NCBI RefSeq assembly: GCF_011043525.1
Contig: NZ_JAAKGO010000005.1
Location: 62,001 to 126,000 of the forward strand
DNA from: Sphingobacterium sp. SGG-5
GTDB lineage: Bacteria; Bacteroidota; Bacteroidia; Sphingobacteriales; Sphingobacteriaceae
Reading direction: 5' to 3'
DNA length: 64,000 nt
Of the stretch, positions 17,628 to 26,712 are shown one piece after another. Below the pieces are notes generated by a model. It saw only the letters and a list, made by a program, of their open reading frames with translations, had not been told where the DNA came from and did no database searches. Both the position numbers and the translations under genes were made by a program. Each line of letters begins with the position of its first letter. Positions within the stretch are counted from its first letter, which is position 1.

Positions 17628-18668
17628 CTATGTATTCAATTCCTTTCCAGAAGCATAGGATCTCCATTTCTCTAATACTAAACGAAAATCTTCCGGAATT
17701 GGTACTTCAAAATATAAATTTTCCTGGGTCTTCGGATGTTGAAAGCCCAGAGATTTGGCATGAAGAGCCTGACGAGGTAAGAGTTGAAAGCAATTGTCTA
17801 CAAACTGTTTATATTTATTAAAAACTGTTCCTTTTAAAATTTTATCTCCGCCATAACCGGTATCTCCAAATAATGGGTGACCTATAGATTTTAGGTGGGC
17901 ACGTATTTGATGTGTACGCCCTGTTTCCAATTGACATTCGATTAAAGTCACGTACCCTAATCGTTCCAATACCTGATAGTGCGTCACGGACCATTTCCCT
18001 TTTTCGGGATCATCATAAACCGACATAATTCGTCTATCCTTAAGATCTCGTCCAATATATCCCGTTACTGTCCCGTCCTCAGCAATATCTCCCCACACCA
18101 GCGCCACATAACGCCGCTCTATGGTATGCTCAAAAAACTGTTTGGCCAAATGCGTCATCGCCCATTCATTTTTTGCAATAACCAGCAAACCCGATGTATC
18201 TTTATCAATACGATGCACCAAACCCGGGCGTCCCGTATTACCCGGCAATGTGGGCAATAGATTAAGGTGGTATGTCAAGGCATTGACTAAAGTGCCTGTA
18301 TAGTTATTATATCCCGGGTGAACAACCATACCTGCTTCTTTATCAACTAATAACACATCATCATCTTCATAAATAATTTCTAAGGAAATATTTTCCGGAT
18401 ACACCTCCGTATCACGTGGCGGATCCGGCAGTACCATAGTAATGACATCCAAAGGTTTTACCTTATAGCTTGCCTTTACCGGCCTATCATTTACCCGGAC
18501 AGATTCAGTTTCAATAGCATTCTGTATGCGATTACGGGACGTATTCTCAACCCTATTCATCAAAAACTTGTCCACCCGCAACAACGCCTGTCCTTTGTCC
18601 GCTACGATACGGATATGCTCGTACAAGTCTGTTTCGTCCTGTTCCTGTAATGCTACGTCCTCTGCCAT
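17628..18668 (-). CDS. RluA-family pseudouridine synthase (RluD-like)
   Basis: 346 residues from ATG 18668 (MAEDVALQEQ). An S4 RNA-binding domain (LLRVDKFLMNRVENTSRNRI) occupies residues ~30-85. The catalytic aspartate is in VHRIDKDTSGL (about D155), and LETGRTHQIRAHL is motif III. The layout matches RluD, which makes pseudouridines in helix 69 of 23S rRNA, though the RluA family has several targets. The -7 element TACTTTTG (18680-18673) ends 4 nt before the ATG. It is divergent from the PLP enzyme gene at 18717. Confidence 0.92.
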   Translation of the reverse strand: MAEDVALQEQDETDLYEHIRIVADKGQALLRVDKFLMNRVENTSRNRIQNAIETESVRVNDRPVKASYKVKPLDVITMVLPDPPRDTEVYPENISLEIIYEDDDVLLVDKEAGMVVHPGYNNYTGTLVNALTYHLNLLPTLPGNTGRPGLVHRIDKDTSGLLVIAKNEWAMTHLAKQFFEHTIERRYVALVWGDIAEDGTVTGYIGRDLKDRRIMSVYDDPEKGKWSVTHYQVLERLGYVTLIECQLETGRTHQIRAHLKSIGHPLFGDTGYGGDKILKGTVFNKYKQFVDNCFQLLPRQALHAKSLGFQHPKTQENLYFEVPIPEDFRLVLEKWRSYASGKELNT

Positions 18669-18672
18669 TGTA

Positions 18673-18680
18673 CAAAAGTA
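18673..18680 (-). promoter_or_regulatory. -7 element of the pseudouridine synthase gene
   Basis: TACTTTTG on the minus strand is a perfect TAnnTTTG, 4 nt before the ATG. I see no good -33 TTTG at 19-21 nt spacing. It implies a very short or absent leader. Confidence 0.5.
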
Positions 18681-18702
18681 AACGAATTCCCCCAAAATCC
18701 AT

Positions 18703-18710
18703 TAACTTTG
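18703..18710 (+). promoter_or_regulatory. -7 element of the PLP deaminase-like gene
   Basis: TAACTTTG is a perfect TAnnTTTG. It ends 6 nt before ATG 18717, which decides the start: an in-frame TTG at 18708 would lie inside this box. Confidence 0.5.
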
Positions 18711-18716
18711 CCCAAA

Positions 18717-19604
18717 ATGCAGGACTTTTCTTTCTATAGCCCCGAACAAAAAATGAATCATCCTTTATACGATCTGAAGGGCGTAGAGGTAGGATTTAAA
18801 CGGGATGATCTGATACATCCGTTTATTTCGGGAAATAAATGGAGAAAGCTGAAATATAATTTAAAAAAAGCACAGGAAACGAATAAAAGTCATTTGGTTA
18901 CATTCGGTGGCGCATGGTCCAATCATATCCTTGCAACAGCCTGTGCAGGAGCAACATTTGGATATTCAACTGAAGCTTTTATTCGTGGAGAAATCGTAGA
19001 TAATCCTGTTTTGACCCTATGTCAACTCTTCGGAATGAAGCTTCATTTTGTCTCGCGCGAACAATATCGCGATAAGCACCGGTTGTTTGCCGATCTTCCA
19101 GATACTGATAACGCCTATTTCATTGACGAGGGCGGATGGGGAATAGAGGCTACGAAAGGATGCCGCGAAATTATCACCGAACTTTCTGTAACATATTCTC
19201 ATATCTTCTGTGCAGCGGGGACAGGCACCACAGCCGCAGGAATAGCTATGGCATTATCTGAGAACAACCTAAGCAGTAAATTACATGTCATACCCGTACT
19301 AAAAGACGGTAGCTTTATTGCTGACGAGATGCAAAAGCTCTGTGCTCCTATGGGTCAAACGGTATTACACACCGATTATCATTTTGGAGGCTATGCTAAA
19401 ACCAAATCCGAACTTATTGACTTTATCAAAGATTTTGTGGCTAAAACAGGGATTCTGATCGAACCGACTTATACGGGTAAAGCACTTTACGCCTTACATG
19501 ATTTGATCAAACAGGATACATTTCAATCCGGAGAGCGTATTCTATTTGTACATACCGGCGGATTGACCGGACTTCTGGGTATGTTGGATAGATTTAAAAT
19601 GTAA
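18717..19604 (+). CDS. PLP-dependent ACC deaminase/D-cysteine desulfhydrase family protein
   Basis: 295 residues from ATG 18717. The PLP lysine is in FISGNKWRKLKYN (about K41), and VTFGGAWSNH is the conserved substrate/phosphate region next to it. AAGTGTTAAGIA binds the cofactor phosphate, and EPTYTGKA lies at the C-terminal side. Family members open 1-aminocyclopropane-1-carboxylate or split D-cysteine to pyruvate, ammonia and sulfide. True ACC deaminases need further residues I cannot confirm, so D-cysteine desulfhydrase-like is the safer reading. The SNF2 gene starts 5 nt after its stop. Confidence 0.87.
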   Translation: MQDFSFYSPEQKMNHPLYDLKGVEVGFKRDDLIHPFISGNKWRKLKYNLKKAQETNKSHLVTFGGAWSNHILATACAGATFGYSTEAFIRGEIVDNPVLTLCQLFGMKLHFVSREQYRDKHRLFADLPDTDNAYFIDEGGWGIEATKGCREIITELSVTYSHIFCAAGTGTTAAGIAMALSENNLSSKLHVIPVLKDGSFIADEMQKLCAPMGQTVLHTDYHFGGYAKTKSELIDFIKDFVAKTGILIEPTYTGKALYALHDLIKQDTFQSGERILFVHTGGLTGLLGMLDRFKM

Positions 19605-19609
19605 TAATC

Positions 19610-22600
19610 ATGGAGACAACACCGCGAGAATACATTTTACACAACACCGATATCTGTAGGCTTTCCCCATACGATTTAATCAAGCACACCTCCGATACAG
19701 ACCTTACAGAGCAGGATTTTTCAGCTATTTACCCGCTTACGATAGCGATCAATACCGGTGCTTTTACAAAAAGAATCGCTACAGTTGATTACCCTATAAT
19801 AGCTGTAAGTCAATCGAATAATTCTATCATTACCTCGTGTTCCTGTGCGAACAACCTGCCTCAGCTTTGTGCACATGAGGTTGAAGTGATAAGCTGTATT
19901 CTGGCACACAAAAATTACCGTATTTTCTTTGACAAGGATATGCGCCGTCGCCTGTTATTAGCGACGGCTAAAGATTATGGTCTCGAAAATGAACCTGATC
20001 TCGATATCTACTTTCAGGTCAGTTACCAAGAGGGCAAACTTGATGTACAGCCTGTCGTAAAAGAATTATTAAAACTCGATAATCAAGTCTTCGAACAACA
20101 CTTATTACCGCAACGGAAAGCAGGATTCCGTGGGTTGCCGGTAGATAACAGCACCAAAAAACAAATTCTTGTCATCAGCAAACACCGGTACTATAACCAA
20201 ATCCATTTTCTGTTGATGGATGCCCAAACGACACAGTCCGGTAAAATCAAAAATCCGGTGGAGAACATCGATCCGATGCCGCAGATCTGGAAGACACAAC
20301 ATCCCACAGAAATTAAGTTCTATACGGCGCTGCTGACTTTTCTGAACAAATACAGTGAAGATCTCAATCCGGCCGAATGGGAAGCATTGAAGCTTATCGT
20401 TCAAAATCCTTTGGAACTTGACACCTATTATCACGATCGTAGCATCGCGGAGCATATAAATGCCAAATCCTTGGTCCCGATAAATGTAGCGATACTAAAA
20501 GCCGAGATACAGCTGACAGTTTTCAAGAAAGAACCTTTTTATGAAATCACAGGGGAAATCCTGTTCAATGATAGGGCGCTCCCTTTTAAGAACGTGGTAC
20601 TGAAAAGTGAATATTTTATGGCTTATCGGGATCATTTTTACTTGTTTGATAGTCCTGATCTGTTACGTGTTGTCAAATTCTTTAAGTCAAACAATGAAAT
20701 CCTCCTCATCCACGCGTCCAAATACGAAGAGTTCCTCGAAACAGTATTATCATCGCTGGAGCAATACATACATATCCACTACAGCCATATACATACGGCT
20801 ACGCCAGCACAATTGGCGGAAAAAAATTTCCAAACGGAACGTATCATTTATTTACAGCAGGAAAACAACTACATCACCATCACGCCCGTCCTAAAATACG
20901 GGGATGTGGAGGTGCCCGTATACTCCCACAAGCAATTGTTCGACACCGATCATAATGGAAATGTCTTTCGAATTGAGCGCAACAAAAGCGCTGAAGTTCA
21001 GCTGACCACAATCATTATGCAGCAGCACGATCATTTTAAAGAGCAGATCGAGGAACATGAATATTTCTATCTCCATCGGGATAAATTTTTTGGCGATCAA
21101 TGGTTCTTGGAAGCTTTTGAAGTATGGCGTAATGAAAACATCACCATATTAGGGTTTAACGAACTGAAGAATAACACATTAAACCCCCATCGTGCAAAAA
21201 TCAATATTCAGGTCATTAGCGGTGTAGATTGGTTCAATGCCCAATTGAAAGTACGCTTTGGCCAAAAGGAGGCTTCCCTTAGACAGCTGCACAGAACCAT
21301 TCGAAACAAGAGCAAATTCGTTCAACTGGATGACGGAACACAGGGCATTCTTCCGGATGAATGGGTGGAAAAAATAGCCCGGTATTTTCAAGTAGGCAAT
21401 ATCGAAGACGATCTTTTAAAAATCCCCAAGATCAGTTTTACCGAGGTTGCTACGCTATTTGAAAAAGAAGTATTAAGCGAAGAGGTTCAGGCAGAAATCG
21501 CCCTGTATGCACAGCAGCTTCTGGACGAAACGTCAATCCCCGAAGTACTTGTTCCCCAAGACTTAACAGTCGAATTGCGACATTATCAGTATGAAGGACT
21601 AAAATGGCTGAATTTTCTCGACAATTTCAATTTCGGTGGCTGTTTGGCTGATGATATGGGATTAGGAAAGACGATACAGATTATCGCATTTATTTTGTTG
21701 CAAAGAGAAAAACAGCAACATAACACCAATTTGATTGTCGTACCCACATCGCTGCTATTCAACTGGCAGGAGGAAATCGAGCGATTTGCCCCTTCGATCA
21801 AAGTACACTTGCATTACGGCAACGACAGACAGAAGAATATCCAGCACATGGATCAATATGAGGTGATATTGACAAGTTATGGTATGCTGCTCTCGGATAT
21901 CCGTTTCCTGAAAGCCTACCGTTTCAATTATATTTTTTTGGATGAATCACAGGCGATCAAGAATCCGAATTCAGAAAGGTACAAAGCTGCACGGCTTTTA
22001 CAGGCAAGAAATAGAATCGTATTGACAGGAACGCCGATTGAAAACAACACCTTCGATCTCTATGGGCAGCTTTCTTTTGCCTGTCCCGGCCTATTGGGAA
22101 GCAAACAGTATTTTAAAGATACGTATGCACTTCCGATCGATAAGTTTGAATACAATAAGCGGGCCATAGAGCTCCAACAAAAAATAAAACCTTTTATCCT
22201 ACGTCGGACAAAAAAGCAGGTTGCTAAAGAGCTTCCCGAAAAAACGGAAATGGTCATCTATTGCGAGATGAATGCGCAGCAACGTATGGTATATGATATG
22301 TACGAACGGGAATTACGGGATTATATTTCCGCCACCGACGAGGAAGAGATTCATAAAAATAGTATGCACGTACTGACGGGATTGACCAAGCTCCGCCAAA
22401 TATGTAATTCTCCCGTGCTGTTGAAAGAAGGCCACTCCGGCGAACATGCTGTGAAGATTGAAATTTTGCTGAAGCAAATAGAAAGCAAGTCTGCAGACCA
22501 TAAGATACTGGTATTTTCCCAATTCGTTGGTATGCTGGAGCTACTCAAAACCCAACTGGAATATAAAAACATTCCGTTTGAATACTTGACCGGGCAGACC

Positions 22601-22966
22601 AAAGACAGGGCTTCTAAAGTCCATAGCTTTCAGACAAACAAGGGTATCCGTGTATTTCTAATCAGTTTGAAAGCTGGGGGTGTAGGTTTGAATCTTACCG
22701 AAGCAGATTATGTATATCTCGTGGACCCTTGGTGGAATCCAGCTACGGAAAACCAAGCCATTGACCGCAGTTACCGTATCGGGCAAACAAAAAATGTCAT
22801 CGCCGTCCGCTTGATTTGTACCAATACTATCGAAGAAAAGATGATGGGTCTTCAAAAAAAGAAATCTAAACTGGCAGAGGATTTAGTTACAACAGGTACG
22901 TCAGCTCTTCGGAATCTATCAAAAAACGATCTGCTGCAAACTTTTTTTACAGAAAACACACTTTAA
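19610..22966 (+). CDS. SNF2-family ATPase with N-terminal SWIM zinc finger
   Basis: 1118 residues. The SWIM zinc motif is C77-x-C79-x7-C87-x-H89 (CSCANNLPQLCAH). The SNF2 core fills the C-terminal half: Walker A DDMGLGKT near residue 682, DESQ box near 777, LTGTPIENN, then helicase C motifs SLKAGGVGLNLT, VDPWWNPA and QAIDRSYRIGQT. Bacterial members use ATP to move on double-stranded DNA and are linked to transcription recycling (RapA-like), repair or defence. The middle ~500 residues show no domain I recognise. It follows the PLP enzyme gene by 5 nt and precedes a SulP transporter by 18 nt, so the three may form one transcript. Confidence 0.92.
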   Translation: METTPREYILHNTDICRLSPYDLIKHTSDTDLTEQDFSAIYPLTIAINTGAFTKRIATVDYPIIAVSQSNNSIITSCSCANNLPQLCAHEVEVISCILAHKNYRIFFDKDMRRRLLLATAKDYGLENEPDLDIYFQVSYQEGKLDVQPVVKELLKLDNQVFEQHLLPQRKAGFRGLPVDNSTKKQILVISKHRYYNQIHFLLMDAQTTQSGKIKNPVENIDPMPQIWKTQHPTEIKFYTALLTFLNKYSEDLNPAEWEALKLIVQNPLELDTYYHDRSIAEHINAKSLVPINVAILKAEIQLTVFKKEPFYEITGEILFNDRALPFKNVVLKSEYFMAYRDHFYLFDSPDLLRVVKFFKSNNEILLIHASKYEEFLETVLSSLEQYIHIHYSHIHTATPAQLAEKNFQTERIIYLQQENNYITITPVLKYGDVEVPVYSHKQLFDTDHNGNVFRIERNKSAEVQLTTIIMQQHDHFKEQIEEHEYFYLHRDKFFGDQWFLEAFEVWRNENITILGFNELKNNTLNPHRAKINIQVISGVDWFNAQLKVRFGQKEASLRQLHRTIRNKSKFVQLDDGTQGILPDEWVEKIARYFQVGNIEDDLLKIPKISFTEVATLFEKEVLSEEVQAEIALYAQQLLDETSIPEVLVPQDLTVELRHYQYEGLKWLNFLDNFNFGGCLADDMGLGKTIQIIAFILLQREKQQHNTNLIVVPTSLLFNWQEEIERFAPSIKVHLHYGNDRQKNIQHMDQYEVILTSYGMLLSDIRFLKAYRFNYIFLDESQAIKNPNSERYKAARLLQARNRIVLTGTPIENNTFDLYGQLSFACPGLLGSKQYFKDTYALPIDKFEYNKRAIELQQKIKPFILRRTKKQVAKELPEKTEMVIYCEMNAQQRMVYDMYERELRDYISATDEEEIHKNSMHVLTGLTKLRQICNSPVLLKEGHSGEHAVKIEILLKQIESKSADHKILVFSQFVGMLELLKTQLEYKNIPFEYLTGQTKDRASKVHSFQTNKGIRVFLISLKAGGVGLNLTEADYVYLVDPWWNPATENQAIDRSYRIGQTKNVIAVRLICTNTIEEKMMGLQKKKSKLAEDLVTTGTSALRNLSKNDLLQTFFTENTL

Positions 22967-22984
22967 ATATCTCACGTCAAATTT

Positions 22985-24508
22985 ATGCGTAAACTTGCCT
23001 TAAATAATTCCAATATCAATTTTAAAAACGAAATTTTTGCCGGGTTGACAGTCGCGATGACTATGATTCCTGAATCCCTATCTTTTGCAATCCTCGCAGG
23101 CCTGACACCACTCACCGGTCTGTATGCTGCATTTTTGATGGGTATCGTCACCGCTATCTTAGGTGGGCGCCCGGGTATGGTATCTGGAGGAGCTGGCGCC
23201 ACAATTGTCGTCCTCATCGCTTTAGCAGCGACCCACGGCGTGGAATATTTGTTTGCCACGATAGTCCTTGCCGGCATCATTCAATTGTTAACAGGGGTAT
23301 TTAAACTTGGAAAATTTGTAAGGCTAATACCTCAACCCGTCATGTATGGATTTCTCAACGGGCTAGCCATTATCATCTTTATGGCTCAATTGGAGCAATT
23401 CAAAGTCTATGAAGGAACGACATTTTCCTGGATGCAAGGCGGTCAGCTCTATACCATGGCGGGATTGGTCGGCCTAACCATTTTAATTGTCGTGTTACTC
23501 CCCAAAGTCACTAAGGCCATCCCTGCCTCGTTAGTTGCCATCCTTGTTGTATTTGCCATCGTCTACTTTGCGCAGATCGACACAAAAACAGTTTTCGATA
23601 TCGCGAGCGTCAGTGGTTCTCTGCCCACTTTCCATATTCCCAGCGTACCATTTGAGTGGCAGACCTTACAGATTATATTTCCTTATGCACTTGTCATGGC
23701 AGGTGTAGGTTTGATCGAGTCGCTTTTGACTCTCAATATGGTTGATGAAATCACGAATTCAAAAGGAAATAGCAACCGGGAAGCCATGGCCCAAGGGACG
23801 GCTAATATGGTCAACGGATTTTTTGGTGGCATGGGGGGATGTGCGATGGTCGCCCAAACCTTGGTTAATCTTAATGCAGGTGCCAGAACCCGGATTTCTG
23901 CTATCATCGGAGCACTGACCATACTCGCGATTATCCTTGTCGGCGCACCATTTATCGAGCAGATTCCCATGGCGGCCTTGGTGGGTGTCATGATGATGGT
24001 GGCTATCAGCACTTTTCAGTGGGTGTCGCTGCGGATCATTAACAAAATGCCGAAATCAGACATTTTCGTCGGCATACTTGTTGCAGGTATTACAGTTGTT
24101 CTGCATAATTTAGCCCTTGCCGTGTTAGTAGGCGTAGTGGTATCCGCACTCGTCTTTGCCTGGGACAATGCCAAAAGAATTCGAGCACGGAAGTCGGTCA
24201 CTCCGGACGGATATAAGGTATACGAGATTTATGGACCACTGTTTTTTGGTTCTGTCACTAATTTTTTGGAAAAGTTTGATATTCAAAATGACCCCGATAT
24301 AGTTATTATTGATTTCCAAGAGTCCCGTGTAATGGACATGTCCGCCATCGATGCCCTGCACAAAATAACCGACAGGTATGCCAGTGTGAACAAAAAAATT
24401 GTTTTACGTCACTTGAGCGAAGACTGTCGCAATCTTTTACAAAACGCGAAAGGCATAATCGAAGTTAACATCGAAGAGGATCCGACGTATAGGGTGATGC
24501 CGGGGTAA
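22985..24508 (+). CDS. SulP-family anion transporter with STAS domain
   Basis: 507-residue inner-membrane transporter. About 11-12 hydrophobic segments fill residues 10-395. The N-terminal GLTVAMTMIPESLSFAILAG and LTPLTGLYAAFLMG are the SulP signature, and GGMGGCAMVAQTLVNL matches the later substrate-site motif. A STAS domain (about 405-500; VIIDFQESRVMDMSAIDAL) closes the protein. Members carry sulfate, bicarbonate or C4-dicarboxylates; the anion is not readable. It is probably the last gene of the transcript, as a new promoter follows in the next 160 nt. Confidence 0.92.
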   Translation: MRKLALNNSNINFKNEIFAGLTVAMTMIPESLSFAILAGLTPLTGLYAAFLMGIVTAILGGRPGMVSGGAGATIVVLIALAATHGVEYLFATIVLAGIIQLLTGVFKLGKFVRLIPQPVMYGFLNGLAIIIFMAQLEQFKVYEGTTFSWMQGGQLYTMAGLVGLTILIVVLLPKVTKAIPASLVAILVVFAIVYFAQIDTKTVFDIASVSGSLPTFHIPSVPFEWQTLQIIFPYALVMAGVGLIESLLTLNMVDEITNSKGNSNREAMAQGTANMVNGFFGGMGGCAMVAQTLVNLNAGARTRISAIIGALTILAIILVGAPFIEQIPMAALVGVMMMVAISTFQWVSLRIINKMPKSDIFVGILVAGITVVLHNLALAVLVGVVVSALVFAWDNAKRIRARKSVTPDGYKVYEIYGPLFFGSVTNFLEKFDIQNDPDIVIIDFQESRVMDMSAIDALHKITDRYASVNKKIVLRHLSEDCRNLLQNAKGIIEVNIEEDPTYRVMPG

Positions 24509-24566
24509 TTTACAAACCGTTGTCATACGCTTTAATACAAAATGCAGAATTAAACCTCAACCTGTA

Positions 24567-24586
24567 AATACCTGAAAACAGGTATT
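24567..24586 (+). promoter_or_regulatory. 20-bp palindromic operator, copy 1
   Basis: A perfect inverted repeat AATACCTG-AAAA-CAGGTATT. The same element with one mismatch is at 29658-29677 before the lipoprotein gene. In both places its inner end merges with the -33 TTG. The half-sites ACCTG/CAGGT resemble those of lux-box-type sites, so the PAS-LuxR protein at 27946 is the likely binder (inference). Confidence 0.75.
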
Positions 24587-24616
24587 GTTATACAACTTTA
24601 TTATTTTATATCTTTA
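24585..24616 (+). promoter_or_regulatory. Promoter of the LDFWGN-protein operon
   Basis: TTG at 24585-24587 overlaps the palindrome; TATCTTTA (24609-24616) is a one-mismatch -7 box after exactly 21 nt. The leader is about 50 nt. Confidence 0.6.
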
Positions 24617-24669
24617 AGTGTCATTTGTGATTTGAAAATGTACTACTTACATTAAGCAAATGAATAAGA

Positions 24670-26706
24670 ATGCTTACCATGATCAAGAAACTATTTTTTT
24701 TACCTATTTTGGTCGTCTGTATAGTTATCATGGCCACCAACGTCCAAGGACAGGAAACCTATCCAGCTCGGGTAGTGACGGGTCCGAATTTTGCACAGGA
24801 TCTATTCTATTCTAACGTGACCCAACAAGTGATCAAAAGCAAAATCCCACACCTACATAGTTTAGAACTGAAATTCGGATTAGCCAATTGGTATTGGACG
24901 ACCAACCCTACGGTAGCATCGGCTACCACTTCCCTCTACGTCGAACTCAACATTGATTATGTAGGATTTGTAATGAACCTGCCCAATGGGGGCAGTCAAC
25001 GGTTGACCTTTGCAGAAGCCAATCTCAACCCTCCGACAGGATATTCGATTTCCGGGATAGAGGTAGATATCGAATTTGGCAAGGCCAGCGCACGAGCCAC
25101 GGCGTCCCTTGCAGTACAGGGTGCAAATTATGGGCAAATCCGAAAAAGCAGTTTTGGAAGTGTCAAGTTCAATTCCGATCAGGATAGAGAGCGTTTCAAT
25201 AAATTTATCAAAGATAACAAGCTGAATACCGTCAGGGATATTTTCTCCGCTTTAGACCCACAGGTTTCTATCAGAAATCTGGGGAAATGGGCAGACTACT
25301 CATTTAGTCTGGGAAACATCAATACCTATATCCAAAAAGTATGGGCAGAGAGCAGTATAAAGATCAAGCTTGACAACTTCCTGGCCGATGCCAAAAATGC
25401 AGAGTCCTTCGGAAGAACAGATGAGGCCATCGAAAAATATACCGCCGCTTACAGCGTCAAGCAAGACCCTGCCATAAAAGCAAAAATAGACGAATTAAAA
25501 AACAAGAAAAAAGAACAGGAAGCCTCGCAGCAAAATGCGCAAAAGATGCAACAGCAGGGAGAAAAGGTCGATAACTTTGACGGTACATCAGGCAATAACA
25601 CCAAACAAGATCAAGCACAGGATAACAACGTTGCTGTCGCACAAAATAATAATCAAGGGCAGGTCGAACTGGACTTTTGGGGCAATTCCGTCACAAAAAA
25701 GGCAGCAGACGGCCGGACAGAAACTGTAAACTACGGCGGCACAGAAGTACACAACAACGAATTCTATCGGTCAGAGATGGCCCAGCGGGCTCGCAATGCA
25801 AATGCTCGGAGAGCCCACAAAGCCGAACAGGCTGCCGAAAGAAAACGAGTCGATGACCACAATGATGCGATCTTTGCGCAAGCCCAACGGGGCATTGAGC
25901 AGACAAACCGTGACATCGCCGAAATGGATAAGGCTATCGGCCAGCTGGACTACAGTTCGGGCAAGGGGCTACTCGAAAGCAGCGGTAGTCTCGCCAGAGC
26001 AGCGACTGCTACCGGAAATGTAGGTCAGGCAAAAGGTGCCTTGATCGGTATGGGTGTAGGGGCAGTGATGGCTATTGGTGAAGGCGCTGCAAAAAGAAAA
26101 GCGATCCGGGAAGCACGGGAAGAGCGGGAAAGACTCGAAAAAGAACGTATCACGGCATTAAAAAAAGCCTTGCGCAATGCACGTACCTCGGTATTTCGTT
26201 ATTTTGAACCGGGCGAGCTGCCCACGTCATCGACGAGAGCCAGCGGCAATAACCTGTACTACTTTGTATACGCAGTTGACAACAGCCGGATAGAAGAAAA
26301 CACCTGCAAGATCTATGCCTCCAATGCATTCGCCGTGGGCCGCTATCCGGATGGCACCTGGCCTATGAAGACCAGAATAGAAGAAGAACTGAATGCCCTC
26401 ACGCCATTGGAAGAAGTTATCCACGGCCCCTACCCCTCTTTTGAGGAGGCGCAGCGCAATCGGGAGCAGTTTAGCACTTACGCCCAAAAAGCCCGCATGG
26501 AAGTCATAGCGGTCGAACACAAAGGATTCAACGTACACACCGAAGGCAACAGTCGCATATCCACAGGACCGGCTTTAGATTTCTTTGGTAACCCGATCAA
26601 CCCGAAGAAAGAAACCACTACGAAACAGCCCCAAAAGAAAACTACAGCACCACAAAAAACACAAACCACCGAATTGGATTTCTGGGGGAATCCGATAAAA
26701 AAATAA
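24670..26706 (+). CDS. Secreted coiled-coil protein with repeated LDFWGN motif, unknown function
   Basis: 678 residues with a signal peptide (hydrophobic 7-25, ending near VQGQ). Residues ~30-160 are beta-rich; ~220-300 form charged helices like a TPR pair (TDEAIEKYTAAYSVKQDP), followed by a Q/N-rich linker. The motif [E/A]-LDF-[W/F]-GN-[S/P] appears three times: about 333-339 (ELDFWGN), 635-641 (ALDFFGN) and at the very C-terminus (ELDFWGNPIKK). A Gly/Ala-rich zipper-like stretch (GALIGMGVGAVMAIGEGAA) lies near 455-473, within a long coiled coil. ATG 24679 is an alternative start. First gene of an operon with an FGE-fold protein and a LuxR regulator. I do not recognise the family; a surface scaffold or adhesin is only a guess. 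Confidence 0.8.
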   Translation: MLTMIKKLFFLPILVVCIVIMATNVQGQETYPARVVTGPNFAQDLFYSNVTQQVIKSKIPHLHSLELKFGLANWYWTTNPTVASATTSLYVELNIDYVGFVMNLPNGGSQRLTFAEANLNPPTGYSISGIEVDIEFGKASARATASLAVQGANYGQIRKSSFGSVKFNSDQDRERFNKFIKDNKLNTVRDIFSALDPQVSIRNLGKWADYSFSLGNINTYIQKVWAESSIKIKLDNFLADAKNAESFGRTDEAIEKYTAAYSVKQDPAIKAKIDELKNKKKEQEASQQNAQKMQQQGEKVDNFDGTSGNNTKQDQAQDNNVAVAQNNNQGQVELDFWGNSVTKKAADGRTETVNYGGTEVHNNEFYRSEMAQRARNANARRAHKAEQAAERKRVDDHNDAIFAQAQRGIEQTNRDIAEMDKAIGQLDYSSGKGLLESSGSLARAATATGNVGQAKGALIGMGVGAVMAIGEGAAKRKAIREAREERERLEKERITALKKALRNARTSVFRYFEPGELPTSSTRASGNNLYYFVYAVDNSRIEENTCKIYASNAFAVGRYPDGTWPMKTRIEEELNALTPLEEVIHGPYPSFEEAQRNREQFSTYAQKARMEVIAVEHKGFNVHTEGNSRISTGPALDFFGNPINPKKETTTKQPQKKTTAPQKTQTTELDFWGNPIKK

Positions 26707-26712
26707 AAAAGT

